A stretch of DNA of 64,000 nucleotides, from positions 1-64,000 of the forward strand of contig JAKCWW010000145.1 in NCBI GenBank assembly GCA_026260175.1. The letters run 5' to 3'. The stretch is from Reticulitermes lucifugus (taxonomy: Eukaryota > Arthropoda > Insecta > Blattodea > Rhinotermitidae). The translations under genes and the position numbers were made by a program. The notes beneath the pieces were generated by a model that was not told where the DNA came from, did not search any database, and worked only from the letters and a program-made list of their open reading frames with translations. Shown one piece after another: positions 22,830-36,698 of the stretch (position 1 is its first letter; each line of letters starts with the position of its first letter).

Positions 22830-24280
22830 TGTATTTATTTGTAATAAAGTTGTTCAAAAATACAAATTGATAATTAAAAATATAAATCTGTATTTTTGGA
22901 ACACTATAAGACGGACAAAGTACAAATGTAGACTCCTACATATTCACATTGTAACATTTCTCTTTAAGTGACTATTGCTCATTTCATTTTATATTATCTG
23001 TGAATATGCCTAGTTGTCTCAAGTGTCTGGACTCAAAATAAAACGAGCTGCAAAACAGCATAAAACGCTCCTTTCACATTCACTTACTCCAATAAACTGA
23101 TTTCATTTAGTTGTACTGTTTCAAGATTCTACCTATCAAACTTTTATGCATCTCTGGTTTCCTCCAATCAGGCCAATTCATCATAAATTTTAATAGTCAT
23201 TCTAATACCTCAAAGACTGACATTCGTCTAAACTGCATATAAACGTCCCTTCTTACCTCACGACGAACATACAGGCGTTGCCCGTTACAGAAGTACAGCT
23301 CAAAAGTTGCGCCGTGAATTCCGCCAGGTGTTCCGCGAAGTTTTGGATATTATTTTGTTGCAGATAAATGCAAATTTACAAACAATTTTGTTTAAAATAC
23401 AATTTACTTATATATACATAGTATTGGGTAAGTCAGGTACTGGAAAAATAATCAACCTCCATCTTTTTTAACGAACCTACATATTCAGGACCCCTGGAAT
23501 TCGAAGAAGCCACTGTACCTCCCAGTCGTGCTGCCAACTTAAACGCTCAGTGTGACCCCATCCTCGCGGCAAAGAATAATGTGGCATGAAGAAAAAACGT
23601 TTGAGAACCACTGAATTTTACAGACCAACCAGTTAATGCTACATAAGGATATAGTCGTTCTTGATTATGAGAACAATAGGAAGGACAGTAAGTAAACTGC
23701 GTATCAAAATGCAGATTTTCTTAATGTTACAGCAGGTGGGTACTGGCTTTCAACGCTTAATAATTAGGATAAAGTTAGATATCATGAAATTTGTCACTTA
23801 CGTCACTTACCTTCCTGCAGCTGCTGCTCAGTACTTCTGTAGTGCCAATAAAATATCGTGTAAAGCCAACTCCATTGGAGTTAGGATATGTGTATGTCTC
23901 TAAGCACTTTTTGTCTCCCGTCCTCAACTGTCTGTTCTAATTAGAGCCGAGCACTTGGCAAACGCAGTCATAACGACGTGCTCATTACGTAGAAGATACT
24001 TTGAAATAACAATTCCCTGAATTTAAATGAACGGTGTGAATGGTCTTGAGAGCCCTTCTTACTTGTACAATTGTTTCTGCGCAAATAGAAATGGAACGAA
24101 AAAAGGAGTTCTAATATAACTAAGACTTAATTCAACCCCCTACAAGGCAACATAAATTCGAAATGTCCACAACAGTAAATAACTTAAATATTAACAATTC
24201 GTACATTAAATGAGATAATGATTGGATACAGGCCGGGTGTTAAGGGTCGATATACAGTAGGGGTAGGAAAGTTTTATGCC
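22830..24280. other. Stretch without recognisable gene
   Basis: This should hold the rest of the Harbinger element, but no catalytic exon or matching terminal repeat was found. The short open frame at 23661-23903 is not recognised. Confidence 0.5.
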
Positions 24281-24284
24281 ACCA

Positions 24285-24475
24285 CATCTAGACCGCTTCT
24301 GAGTTCCACACAGCCTCCTAAAAAATGGGTGCCGAATATTTTACCTGCCGATAAAACCGCCGAAGTGTGAATTTGGAAACTCCTCCGCCATCTAATGCGT
24401 AGAATACGAAATCGTGGATGTACACCTCAGATCTTCCATGCGCCTCCTTGGAGTTTTGCTTAATTAATCACACAC
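24285..24475 (+). repeat. SINE family 1 fragment
   Basis: Retains cacagcctcctaaaaaatgg, the taaaaccgccgaagtgtg and gccatctaatg blocks in family order; the head is missing. Confidence 0.6.
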
Positions 24476-25389
24476 ATTCTCCCTTCGTTTTACAGTTTTC
24501 AGTCAACAACATTAATTGTGGAAAATATTAACCTACTTCGCTTAAACATCAAATAAATATTGAAATATCATAAGGGATAAGGAAACATCGCATATTTACG
24601 AGTACTTATAAACGGCAAACGTACAAAGAACTGGTTGACAAGAGTAACAGACTTACCTATGTCCTAAAGTCTAGTTTGTCTCAAAAGTATGCACAAAAAT
24701 TACACTCAAATTTTAAAGAAAATTTCTCCAGTAACTATACATATATAACAGACATTTATGTACCGGTTTCTGATCCTAGGGAATCTTGTTCATTACTTTT
24801 ATTATAAGAGAACATTATCTAAATTAGTTGTAATTTTATCTAAGATAGTTGTAAGGAACTCTCAGAGTACGTCCAGCTCACCGAAGGCACCTACATTCCA
24901 TTCCATTCGATACAAGTCAGAAACTATACAGCCGTCATCATGCTAGAGGAGTACCGTACCGAGGGACTGAACGTACGTGACGAATCTTGTACTGTATTAT
25001 ACGACGTTCAGCTTCTCGATCGCGGTCACAGTTTCGGCAAAAAATGTTATTCGCTATACCGCTGGGATACAACATCTCTGTCGCAGGTGCTCCAGGCTGA
25101 TTCTATCGCTTTACAAAACACCAGTCACGTGCTACCATTCGGTTAGGAATCTTTTATTTCCCCTCCTCCTATCCAAGTTTAAATTTAAAATACAAAACAA
25201 ATATGATTCACTTTGTTTTTATATGCGTGTCAAACTTGTCTGACACGCTATGGAAATGATATGAACTGAGAGTGATTGAGAACAAGGTGCTGAAACTTAG
25301 AGGGACAGAATAGAGAAATGTTTTATAAATGAAGCTTCCAGTTGTTACGATCATATAACGCGAATCGTAGATGAATGGTATTAAACATG

Positions 25390-25535
25390 GAGCATTGGTG
25401 CAATGATACAGACCGAGGAAAATCGATGTAATCGGAAAAACGCCTGTCCATGTGTCACTCTGTCTACCAGAAATCCCACAAGCAGTGGCCTAGGATCGAA
25501 CCACGGCTGTGGACTAAAGGCCTGAATTTTAGTAA
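25390..25535 (-). repeat. SINE family 3 copy (degenerate)
   Basis: The minus strand shows gtggttcgatccta (B-box region), gtgggatttctggtagac and ggacaggcgtttttcc in family order. Confidence 0.6.
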
Positions 25536-26114
25536 GAGAGGTTTAAAGATGCTAAAGGATGCAATATTAGGGGCATCACAAGTTTTAACCTTCGTGAAAT
25601 AGTATCAGGAGTATCAAAACAAGCATAACTGGATGGTAGAGATTCAGCTGGTTTCATGGTGCAATGGTGGGGTCTTTTGAGTGCAGGAATGACCCTTCAG
25701 GTTCTATAAAGGAAGAAATTTCTTAACCAGGTAATTCACCCTTAGATTTTGAAGGAGAATTCAGTTCCACAAAGGCAACTTATTTTTAAGGACATAGAAA
25801 GTGTTGGAAAAACTATGCACGAGCATAGGAATAGAATCTAATATGTAGGCTACACAAACCAATGCACATGAGAATTAGAACAGAATATTGCTGAATTTGG
25901 ATCAATTTTAGGAATGCGAGCTCTGCAATTATAATTACTGCGGCATATGCACCAAAATACCAGCGTAAAGTTTTACATATCCCACCCACAGACAGTCCTT
26001 CCATCAATGCAGTATTATTCATTACATTCGTCCTTGTATACCTGGATAACAGGAATACATGCTGTGGCCCTGAAAAATTCAGGAAAGGCGGCGTGATCGA
26101 GTAAGCATAAAGCA

Positions 26115-26118
26115 ACGA

Positions 26119-26153
<35 letters not shown>

Positions 26154-26181
26154 ATGATGACATTATTATTATTATTATTAT
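26115..26181. repeat. Compound microsatellite (CGACGG)n (ATG)n (ATT)n
   Basis: Hexamer then trinucleotide repeats. It forces a fake Ser-Pro-rich reading on the minus strand. Confidence 0.9.
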
Positions 26182-26293
26182 ATTTGTAGTTTTGTTTGTT
26201 GAATATTCCGTTTATGTGTATTTGTGTTGTTTTTGTGTTCTTGTGCTGGCTTTATAATTGGCAGTTGAGCCTCCACTTTGATAAATGCCTATT

Positions 26294-26319
26294 GAATTAT
26301 TATTGTTATTATTATTATT

Positions 26320-26357
<38 letters not shown>
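26294..26357. repeat. Compound microsatellite (ATT)n (ATC)n
   Basis: Directly abuts the 5' end of the SINE at 26358. It reads as poly-Tyr/poly-His in frame, which is an artefact. Confidence 0.9.
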
Positions 26358-26654
26358 GTGGGCCGAGATAGCATAGTCGGTATAGCGACTCGCTACGGGC
26401 TGGACGGTCCGGGGATCTAATCCCGGTGGGGATGAGATTTTCAGCACCCGTCCAGACCGGCCCTGGGGCCCACCTAGCCTCCTATAAAATGGGTACCGGG
26501 TCTCTTTCCCGGGGGTAAGGCGGTCGGGGCGTGGAGTTGATCACCCACCCTCATCTAGTGCCAGGGTTGAAGAAAGAGTAGAGCTATACCTCTATTCCCC
26601 CTGTGGGCCTTCATGGTCCGTTCTAGGGATAACTTTACCTTTACCTTTACCTTT
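26358..26654 (+). repeat. SINE family 1 copy, best preserved
   Basis: The tRNA-like head (gccgagatagcatagtcgg, then a B-box-like gggatctaatccc) is followed by a body of about 200 bases and a (TTTACC)n tail at 26632-26654. It serves as the family reference for copies at 10030, 24285, 30425, 31395, 39288 (plus) and 12340, 53475, 55725, 57095 (minus). Confidence 0.85.
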
Positions 26655-27564
26655 TATTATTATCATCATATAAACCACAACTTTTCCATTCATTATCTTC
26701 TTCGATCAGAGTTCATATTTGTTTTATTGTCTAAACGTTCATTAGACGTTTAAAAACTGAAAACGGCCTCCTTAAAATCAAAATACAATAAGAGGAGTTG
26801 CTTATGCTATCTAGACTGTTTTGAATGGTCGACACAGTAATACCAATTAAACATTAATTTCAATATAGTTTATTGGTTCTGTATGGTGGGGCTATTGTAA
26901 ATAACTGAGATTTTTCTTTGTTTTCCAAGGAAACGAAAAACAAACAAGCAAAGAAAAACTCCCGACACATAATGCTGTACTTAGACTAATTGTGTAATGA
27001 TTGTTCTGCGATTTCTCCTTCCTGAAAGGATGTTGGTACTGTGTCCTCACAGTACGTTGCGTGTTGGCCCCTATAAAATATTAATATACAGGTAAAATTA
27101 TAATCGGCCACAACATTGAAATTCCCATCTGAAAATTGAAGGGGTAAACACATGTGGATGAACCAAGCTCTGAACTAACCCGTGTTTACAATTTCAACAT
27201 AGAAACCACTACAGCAGCCAGGCCACATTTCACACCTTGGGGACTCGTTCAAAATTGTCGTTCTCCGCAGCATTTGGTATCATGCCAATCCTACTCACCC
27301 AACACGAGGGATTTCCCTGGATCCTAACCCTTCCTTTTCCTATAACTCCTTTCCCTCTCCTTTCCGCTACTAACCCTTGCCTCCGACAAATGGAGTTCTA
27401 ATCCCACCCGGATTGGCTGGGAGATTAGACTCTTTGATCCTCCTAACGCCTTCTCTGTTAACATAGAACTTTGGTAAGGCACCAGGTTAGAGTGGGAATG
27501 GGCAGAAAGAGACTGAACCAACCAAAGATTTGCATCTGATTCCCAAAGAAGTCCATATTATCTA

Positions 27565-27745
27565 AATAATTCAACGGAGAAGAACCCGTCTTGTGAAGAT
27601 AATGGTTGTTTAGCTAGTCATAAATTTCACCGTCTTTTATAGAATCCGAAGGTATATTGCCGAGTTCACAAAAATTCGCCACTGGGTCTTATCCTGAACC
27701 AATTGAATCCAGTAGATATCATCAGGTCCATTATCTGTTCTCTTT
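27565..27745 (-). repeat. Non-LTR reverse-transcriptase 3' tail
   Basis: The minus strand reads YWIQLVQDKTQWRIFVNSA then IYLRIL and a stop, matching the tail repeated across the window. Confidence 0.6.
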
Positions 27746-29309
27746 TAATATTATCAAACTATGCTTATGTTTATGTGGTGTAACCAAATTCCAGCATACC
27801 AGCAAAGTAGCATGGGATGCCCGTGCTATCAAAAGTTCGGGTTCCACAATGTTTGTGAATTTCTTGACAGCTGAGCGTTTATTTGCTTCTCAAGATGGAA
27901 TCTTCTCCATGGACTCAATTGGTTAATTTCTTGGACTCTAAATGTTTCGTTGCTATGAAGACATCTGTTTATTTTAGAAAGGTGGTGAAGAATAGAAAGC
28001 TTTTTACGCTCAGCACAGATTATCGACTCAATATAAAATGTTTTTAAGTTTCCTATTTAATTATTCTTAAATAACAACGCTATATAGAGAGCATATACTT
28101 TGGAAATGAGACATTTTCTCCCTGTAATTCCCATCTCGCTCTGGGAGTACAGGCAGTACTCACAGAACAGGATTCTCCAGCGAGTCGTAAAGTTTGGGAA
28201 TAAATTTGAAGCTGCTGTGAGAGTCCGCCAGTAATTAACACTGTATATAGGAGTTCGATCGTACTGCAGGTTCTCCCCCACTTAACTGATTTCTTCACAA
28301 GAAGTTTCATTCCACGCCCCATCTGCGAGACCTTCCGAAGTGAAAGGGCGATCCCTATACAGACATACCTTCTCAAACAAGATTTATATTTCATGCTACA
28401 TCTCTTCATTAACCAAAAGTCTTCAATATTTGAACCATTTCGCCATTATTCCGAACCTTACAATGCACTACAAACGGCCAGCGATTTTCATTGCTGAGGA
28501 ATACGTTAATTGTAACCCACGGAAGTTTCATATTTAAATTTCAGACATTTAAAATGACCGTTACATTAGAGGCGTACGCAACCAACTGCAGTGCCCAACG
28601 GTTGGCTCTGACCGTGCGTCAGCCCTTACGCACGATACAACTTGAGAACCTAGAAACTGATTTTCACAAAACTTGGATAATGGAGAATTACACTACAATT
28701 TTTTATTCATTCCCATTTTCGTTAAAATGCAACCAAGTTTAAAGTAAACTTTACATGAAGACCTATTTGATTTTCTTCACGCATCTCCACAACTTGCTAT
28801 ATATTTATAAAGCAAAAACTGAAAAGGGTGGAGTATAAAATGGTACATATATTTTATGTCTTATAATTTTCAAGGTAAGTAAACAAACTGGCGCAAATGG
28901 GCCAGAATTGTGGTACTAGGCATGCTTTTCCTAACTTGTTATGTACAAAGACGAATATTCAACTTTTTACTGAAACTGGTTGAGAAGCACTAGGCACTTC
29001 AGTCACATGTGGATTTCCTTTCAAAAATTTTATTGTGTTACAGTTGTTACTTTAGTAAGGATTATTATGTCGACAATGCAGTATTTGGTAGATGAAATTA
29101 TTAGTTATTTATTACTTGATTGCTTAATACAATATATTGAAATACTTTATTTTTCGTTTATTCAATCTAAAATTTTGTATGTATAATCCAGAATATGGAA
29201 CATATGTAATCTATGCCATACAGACGTGTGGTTAAAACTGGTTTAACACGTAAACCAAGAGATCAAACCACTCTACAAGTATGTAGCGTACTTCTTTTTT
29301 GAAACTAAT

Positions 29310-29600
29310 AGTTTCTCAGCTATTCAAGAAATTCACCGATTTTACGAAGTCCGAAATTTCGGTAGCCTGTTCACAAGAGCCGGCTATTTTTCTCTAAAAT
29401 GATCCACATTAATCCAGTCCACGCCATCCCATCCTATCTTTTTAAGATATATTTTAATATTATTCTCCCACCTAATCCTTGCTTGCTTCCTTCAGGTTTT
29501 TCCATTTCTCTTCCCCGTAATATGTGCCACATGATCAGTCGATCACACTATTCTTGATGTCACCACTTTAATAATATTTAGTGAAGAGTACAAATTATGG
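29310..29600 (-). repeat. Non-LTR reverse-transcriptase 3' tail
   Basis: On the plus strand it begins ctcagctattcaagaaattc, as at 552-571, and continues with the reverse complement of the reverse-transcriptase C-terminus. Frameshifted throughout. Confidence 0.6.
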
Positions 29601-30424
29601 AACATCAGTGTGCAGTTTTCTCCATCTCCTGTTTACTTCCTCCTTCTTAGGCACAAATATCTTCCTCGATTTTCATTTATTTCTATAACCACAACAATAC
29701 ATAACTGCGCGAGAATGTTGATCATGCTTATACAATTTTTACGACAATAAATAATATTTTCTTTTAACCCCACCTAAACCTCCATCATTCAACCAAAGCA
29801 GCAGTCTCTCTTCTCTAGTCTATTGTTCCCCTATTTTCACCTCTTCCTGCCCCCATTCCAATCTACTTAAACTTTACAGGGCATATCTCTATCCATTACT
29901 CTAATTTGTCTGACTTCTATATTTTAAACCAGTAGAGTTTAACGCTCTCCATTTCTAATTAGATTGCTTCGAAAATTAATTGATCTGCCGTGGACCGCCA
30001 GCAACTGAAATTTGCTCACGTATTTCCCAGAACGACCTGCAATTTCTTTTCCGCCTCCCTTCTTGCACTTATTTAATTATTCCTTTAACTTCCGACTTGT
30101 GAACTACATTATTAATATCTTGTAGATAATTACGTTTAAGGACTTCAATTCTTAGACTTATCGTTCCAGATATCCGTGTGATTATATAAAAAGGTACCAC
30201 TGTTAATTTATTCTTTGCATGTCACGACTTATGGTCTAATTCGTAATATCTAGCGTGTTGTCAGGTATCGGCATTATCCCTGTACCCGAAAGGTACGAGT
30301 ATTAAGAACACTTAAAATTTTGCCATCTCCTTTCTAAATAGGCTAATAAAACAATCATTAAACTACCGAAAAATTTTCATCAAGTAGCCTCTGTATTTTA
30401 TAATTACATAAATAATGACTGATG

Positions 30425-30640
30425 ATGGTTTATGGTTCCTGCGCTACGAGATGGACTACGTCTGGGGTTCAATTCTTGGCAAGGGCTGAGATTTTTCTCT
30501 TCTCCACAACATCCAGGTCTTCTATCTAACGGATACCAGGGATAGTTTCTCGGGAGTAAAGCGGCTGTGATGTGGATGTTACTGCACACCTGCATCTAGT
30601 ATAGAGGTGAAGAATGCGGGAAACTGTAATTCCACTCTCC
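30425..30640 (+). repeat. SINE family 1 copy (degenerate)
   Basis: B-box region ggggttcaattcttgg, then the ttttctcttctccacaacat and gcatctagtatagaggtgaa blocks in family order. Confidence 0.6.
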
Positions 30641-31394
30641 CATACGTATTCAAGTTAATGTGCTTAATTAACCATGAATACAGCATTATTTAATTGGAAT
30701 AATAACGTGAAGTTAAAGCGTCTGTAAAAGGGCAAACCGTACAAGCATTTAAAGCAAGCTGATGCAGCCATCGCACAAGAAAGATCTACTTGTTTCTCTT
30801 GCATGTCCATACCGGTACTACTCGCGCATGTTAGTTGACAAACCGCCGAAGAACTAAGTGAACCCGACAGAACGGGGGAATTGAATTGAGCCATCGGAAG
30901 AGGGAAGGCCGGTCCCCTCATTGAGTTAGCGCACACGTTTACAGTAAAGGTAGGTCTGCAAAGGACGTGAGCTGACCGCAGAACTTGTACAGTAGACAGA
31001 ACACACTTCTGCACCTGAAACATGGCAACTTCAAACAGACCACATCACTGATCTTCACCTTCAGATGTTTAATTAACATTTCAGAAAATCTGAAGCCAAG
31101 ACGTTAATCAAACAGGATGTAAATATGTAAACGTGTTTAGGATACGTTCCACTGGCGGGTCCTTCTAGGCACCGTAAAGAGCTATGGGGTTTCGTAAAAG
31201 GTTGGGAATTCCTGGATCCCCTAAAAGGCTGTCAGCTTTGCAAGAATTGTTCTATTCCACGTAGTAACTTCTAAAAAGGATATTTACCCACGCTTATAAA
31301 CTTGGTCTCATTTTTGCTTCATTTATTACTTATCCTTAGTTGAAAGGCACAAATTTGGGCCGGAAAAACTTAGTAAATCATATCAATTCCCTGC

Positions 31395-31585
31395 TGGCTC
31401 AGAGATTCTGCTAAAGTCTACGGCACTCTAACCGTCTCTGTGGCCTATCCAGCTTCCTAGCTTATGGCTACAGGGAGAGGGTTCCTTCATCATCGTTGGG
31501 TATAGAAACCAGAGCGTGAAGCTGACCATTTCATCTAGTTCTGAGATAAACGAATGTATGCCGCTTCATCTTCAAATCCGCAAGC
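31395..31585 (+). repeat. SINE family 1 copy (degenerate)
   Basis: Retains the ctctgtggcctatccagctt, gcgtgaagctgaccatttca and tctagttctgag blocks. Confidence 0.5.
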
Positions 31586-32339
31586 TTTTTCACGGTATTG
31601 CACTTTCACAAAAAAAATCTTTGGTAAAGTTGGGAGATCTTGGTTGAATGTTATTAGTCCGGAACTATAATAACAGCCTGCCAAATTCACATAACAGCCG
31701 CCCCGAAATCGTGTAGAAATTTAACACTGACACGCAGAGTAGGCGACATAATAAAGTGATATAACAGTCCTAATATTGGGGCTGGAGAGTCTATAATTAG
31801 TAACTTCTAAAACTAAATCTGCGCCAAAGATCATTGTTGCCTGGGACCAATGTATAATACACAATTAGCATAGAAGCTATTGATTTCAATGAGTGAAAAA
31901 CAGGCGGAAGAAATACATAGAATATAAAAAAAATTGCTTTCAGACTGTGGATCCCTCAGACTGTTTATAACTTAGCAGCCAGGAGCTAATAGAATTGTGT
32001 GCAAAATTTGTGAAATATTTTTATTCTTAATGTTGGCTTATTAGAAAGTATATGTGGTGTAATAACCAACGGCGCTATGTTTAAACCTCATAATTCTTAT
32101 AAAATATGACAGCTAAAATAAATATACATACGGCAGATACATTTTGTAAATGACGTGAAATAAGGTGTACAGAAATTGCACCCACCTTGAACCATAATAC
32201 TGCCAGAAACGGAATAAAACTTAGCTTTATAAGGACTGACTAAATTTCGTAAACATGTAACTCTGCATTTAAAGTCAAATAGTAATCGTTAGTCCAGAAA
32301 TTTACAATGTAATGTTGTTCATGTTCCATACAATAGATT

Positions 32340-32885
32340 AATAATATATGTTTATTTATTCCAACTAATTGCACATATGCTTATTAATAAATATTTGTTA
32401 TGATGCAATATTTTGTCCTACATGTTTCGGCCCACAGAGGCCATCTTCAGGGAGAACACTAATAAATGGAATATATTTTGTATATAAAATGTCGTCGTGT
32501 ATGTGCATAAAAAAATTAAATTAAATTAAAATTAAAATATCAAGCGGTTAAAACATAGATAAAATACAAATGCTGAAATGATACTACATTTTGTACAGTA
32601 GGCTTACCACTTATAAACAAAAGAATGTACAATATTAGTATAATTTTAATATTCATATTTATCTATTTTTAAAGGCTGGGTACTGTGCTTTGAATTTCAT
32701 TTCATTTTAATAATGCACTTCAAAGACGAAGTTTTAAATCTAAAATATATACCTTTTTTCAGTTCTCTCCCTGAAGATGGCCTCTGTGGGTCGAAATATG
32801 TAAGAGAAATTACTACGGCATAACAAAGAGTTGTTAATGGATATATTTTCAATTAGTTGGAAAAAATATAATTACATATTTATTT
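32340..32885. mobile_element. Foldback repeat with hammerhead motifs at both inner ends
   Basis: The arms (about 32345-32456 and 32763-32880) are inverted copies. Each runs from an AT-rich end through ccaactaattg to a hammerhead motif. The minus-strand motif in the left arm has CTGAAGA (32450-32444), GGCC/GGCC stem II, GAAAC and GTA, a complete core. The right-arm plus-strand motif has CTGAAGA at 32771-32777 and GAAA at 32793-32796 with a GGCC/GGTC stem. About 300 bases of AT-rich DNA lie between. Best read as inverted Penelope-like terminal segments. Confidence 0.6.
32419..32453 (-). ncRNA. Hammerhead ribozyme motif
   Basis: On the minus strand: CTGAAGA, stem II GGCC..GGCC, GAAAC, loop AT, GTA. 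Stem I is TCC with GGA. The cleavage base would be A, allowed but less favoured than C. Confidence 0.55.
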
Positions 32886-33109
32886 ATTTATTTACAATGT
32901 AGGTTTCCAGCTCCTTTAGGTAAGTGGTTTATGAATCGAAGAACGTCTTGTATTAATTTCAACACATACTGAAGTACTTTCCTATCCTGTGCTGCCCGAA
33001 CGTCCCTTAAAGTTCTCAGGCATCGTTCGCTTGTCTGTCTGGTAAGAGCAAACTTGAATTTTATTTCAAAACTCAGTTCTTACCGCGCAGTAAAAGCACT
33101 CCTTCTCCG

Positions 33110-33352
33110 TTACAAAATCCAATCCGTTACTGTCGTACAGGGAAATATCGCTGTTTGTTCTGAGGTGCTTAAAAACACATAAATACACTGTGTGGGCAGA
33201 ACGTAGAATTTGTGAATGTTAAATATGATGGTACATATAGTAACCACTGGGCCTTCAATGGTTAATAAAGGATGATTACAGAGGAGAGGGTAAGTATCCA
33301 TAAAATGGCTAAGACTAGAAAAAAAATTGCCGAATAATTGTGTACAATTCAA
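33110..33352 (-). repeat. Dispersed repeat with FNIHK.YVLPT.CIYV reading
   Basis: The minus strand reads TICTIIFNIHKFYVLPTQCI. A related reading (ILCTICSNIHKPCVLPTLYI) is at 50229-50465. Two copies with shared DNA argue for a repeat and not a gene. Confidence 0.5.
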
Positions 33353-33599
33353 ATAATTATTCTTTCAAAATGGAATTGAAAATTAATATAAAAAATGTCA
33401 ACGCGGATATAATGGTACATAAGTTTATCCTTGATAAAATTTTACAAAAAAATGAGAAGGGGGTAGTTTTCCACTTTTTCCACTTAGATTCCTGACGAAG
33501 TAGAACGGATTTTGTGCCTAATCACAAACCTCAAGGTTTTGTGATTAGGCAGCATAACTCTGAAAGAAACAATTCAGCCTGCAACAATTAACACGTTAT

Positions 33600-36500
33600 T
33601 GCATGTAGACTCCGAACAAAATCGGTATACAGCATTTTCTTTAATCTCGTGTTTAGTCTAAAAGGGACATTTCTTCGGAAATTCGGCTATAATAATGCAA
33701 ATAAAAATGCAGAGCACTCATCCCCATATAACTGCACAGCATAAGCAGAGTTTATGAAAAACTTAAAACTGGAGAGTTTGTTTCGATGGCTTTCAGAGCT
33801 TCAAGACGTGAATACTACTCGCTTCTAGTATGTAAGAGCGTATAATCTGGTAGGCAAGTACCGTCGGTCCATAGAAACTTGCTGCTTCAACATCATGCCT
33901 GAAGGCAACAAGCTTCACAGACAGGGATAAAACAACCTCAAACCTCACACCTCTAAACCCCAATTGAAAATTAAATAAACATAGCCAGTCATTCGCCAAT
34001 CAATGTTTCTTATATCTTCCACAAAAGAATGAGATTTTGGGAATTATATTTCAGTTAAACTCACAGCCACGCACAAATGTACTAATTTTTAAGAACTCAA
34101 AATTCGCAGTCAGAACCTACTGACTGAACCGTCGGTGACAAAACGTGACACCAAAGCAAAACTTTTGTTTGTAACTAAAACACTGTTATCGCAATTGATA
34201 TGAATATTGCCTGAGGCTTAAAAGCAAAAATCCAGAAAGAGGAATGTATAACGTTTGACACAATGAAATGAGTTTCTGTATCTGTGGAAAAAATGTACAA
34301 TGTGTTTTGTTACACAACTACGAAATTACATACGTTGCAAATGTTTCAAGCGTCACAGAATTGTCTAGTGCCACGCATTCTGCTCTGTGTACGAGTATAA
34401 CTTAATCGTTTACAGTCATGTAGGCTCAGACAGATGAGTGTGTATTGTGTTCGCAATGCAACTCCCACAGTTCACCACCTATTGCATACAGCGTTTCGTA
34501 TGACACCACCCAGCAGGGTGGCTTGTTTGTGTGGTTTAACAACAGTCTATACCCTGGACAGGATAGCTTTGTGGATTTCTGAAATTACAATGACTCAGCT
34601 ACATGAACTAGGCAATTAAATAATGGAACTGATTCTGTACACATAAACCAGTAAATGTTATTCAGTGGTCGCCTTCGAAAACTTAACTACTGGCTTTACC
34701 ATCGAATATGAATATTATACAATAGGCCTATTGAATCATAGGTTTTCTTCACGTTCATAAACAGCCAATTGTCCCTATGTACTCAAATTTTATTTTCACT
34801 TATCTTACGAGTAAAAACACCGCACACGGGTTTAGCCCAATCCAGTAGCCTTGATAGAAGAATGCTGCACAAACTTTCTTGTGAAGGTGACGTGATGTTC
34901 TAATATAATTTCCACAGCATGTTATATAGTTTCTTCAAAGTCCGTTCCTGGAACTGTGCATGTGGCTGTTCCTGTCCCCTCGCTACTTATCTCTCTTTGG
35001 TTTATTTAAACATATTCCTCCCGAAGGTGTAGATTTAGAGAAATGTCCACCCCTTCTAAACTGTACGTTCACCGTAAAATAATGTGTCACTGTAATAATT
35101 CATGCACAACACTTAAATTTCCACGTCATCCAGTATTCCTGGCGGTATAGTTTTTGTCTCTCACAAATCAAACTATTTTGTTTGGCTTCTCCTTTTAATA
35201 TCGACCTGCTCTTAGTTTACAGTTTTAAAAAACAGCAGCTTTCTCATCATCTCAAGCTCTCGTGTTATCTTCATGTTTGATGATTCTTGTAACTATTATT
35301 CTTCCTAATCGAATTCCTCCAAATATTTCCCAATGTCACCGTCATCCATAATTAGCTGTTACAAAATGATAAGGTAACAATAATAATAATAATAATAAAC
35401 GGAACTAAAATTACGAAAATAATACACTCATTTATTTGTTGGTTTGTTGGCATGTATTACGGTAGTAGTACCTTTGCACAAAGCGCTGCCTAACTGGAAA
35501 CTCTTCAGTGAAAGAGGCTATGGTGTTGATATAACACGGTTAACAACTATACTTTAATATCAGATCTTTTGGGAGCACAGCCGTCTCATATAGTCCTCCA
35601 TATCAGCAGACACAGAAATAATGCTATATGCCACTTTGCAGTCCGCCTGACCATTAGAGGGCTCGTCATGTTTGGATAATGAAATCAAGGCAGCTACGAT
35701 GAGCTTCGCATGTGGCTAATATGGAAGGCGAATAGACGCATATAGGACTTTTGTGGTGAGACGTGTTGTATTGAGTAGACTCAGAAGGCCATTAAGGAAG
35801 CGGACGGTTACAAATAAGATGAATGTTAGAGACATAAGTTATGAGAATGGCAGATGAGTGGAAAGGTGTGCATTTGACAGATACGAAAAGAACTGTCCTG
35901 TATTTTAGAGTTCCAAACAAAGTTACAAATAGACAAGACATAATCTGTTCGATGTATGAAGTTGATATCTGTAATTTACATTTATGTTCCAATCCTTGCT
36001 GATTTGTAAACATAATAATAATAATAATAGTATTCTATGTATTTCGTGTTATCTACTTTGTTTTTTTCTCGGTGCTTTGTATTTAATTTCCCACCTACGA
36101 TAATTTTTCCTATACATTTTTCAGTTTAATTTGTGTATCCAGGAGACTTTTGAATTGAAAATGTTCTAATTATGGAAGTTTGCGGTTTACCGGCACAGAA
36201 TTACGACTATATTTTCAGTATTCCAGCTGCCACATTTCAAAACTCTATGACAGGCGAACCTGCGGTTACAAATGGTTTGCCTTCCAGATACGTATCTCCA
36301 CTGAGTTCATGATAATGCTTATAGCCAACAATACTTCATCGATGAACACACTATCAACGTTAGTATATACAATTCGAGGCACAAAAATTATTCACTTTTA
36401 GTCATACTTCTAGCAATCAAGCGTAAATACTTTAAAAAATAAATTTAAGAAGTAGGTGCACTTATGAAGTATTTGCGTTTTTGTCTGTGTAGGCCTATAC

Positions 36501-36690
36501 TAGCGAAAGCATCTGATATTCGCACAGGTTTTTCTTGAAATAAACTCTACTAAACTAATTAAGTAAAGGTATTACGTGGCAAGTATTGTGACAGGATGTA
36601 AGCTGTCTCTGTACTTCCGACGCGGACTGGATAAAACATCTGACCAAAGTTTTACTGCAATAATTTGCAACTATTGATATTGACACACGT
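33600..36690. other. Stretch without recognisable gene
   Basis: Only short open frames and small (AAT)n tracts (35380-35399 and 36013-36029) are present. Confidence 0.55.
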
Positions 36691-36698
36691 TAAGTAAA

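Noticed and set aside
25813-26163. Ser-Pro-rich N-terminus on the minus strand
   Set aside because: The start is a (CGACGG)n microsatellite and the rest is unrecognised.
26196-26420. Poly-Tyr/poly-His protein
   Set aside because: Translation of an (ATT)n(ATC)n microsatellite running into a SINE.
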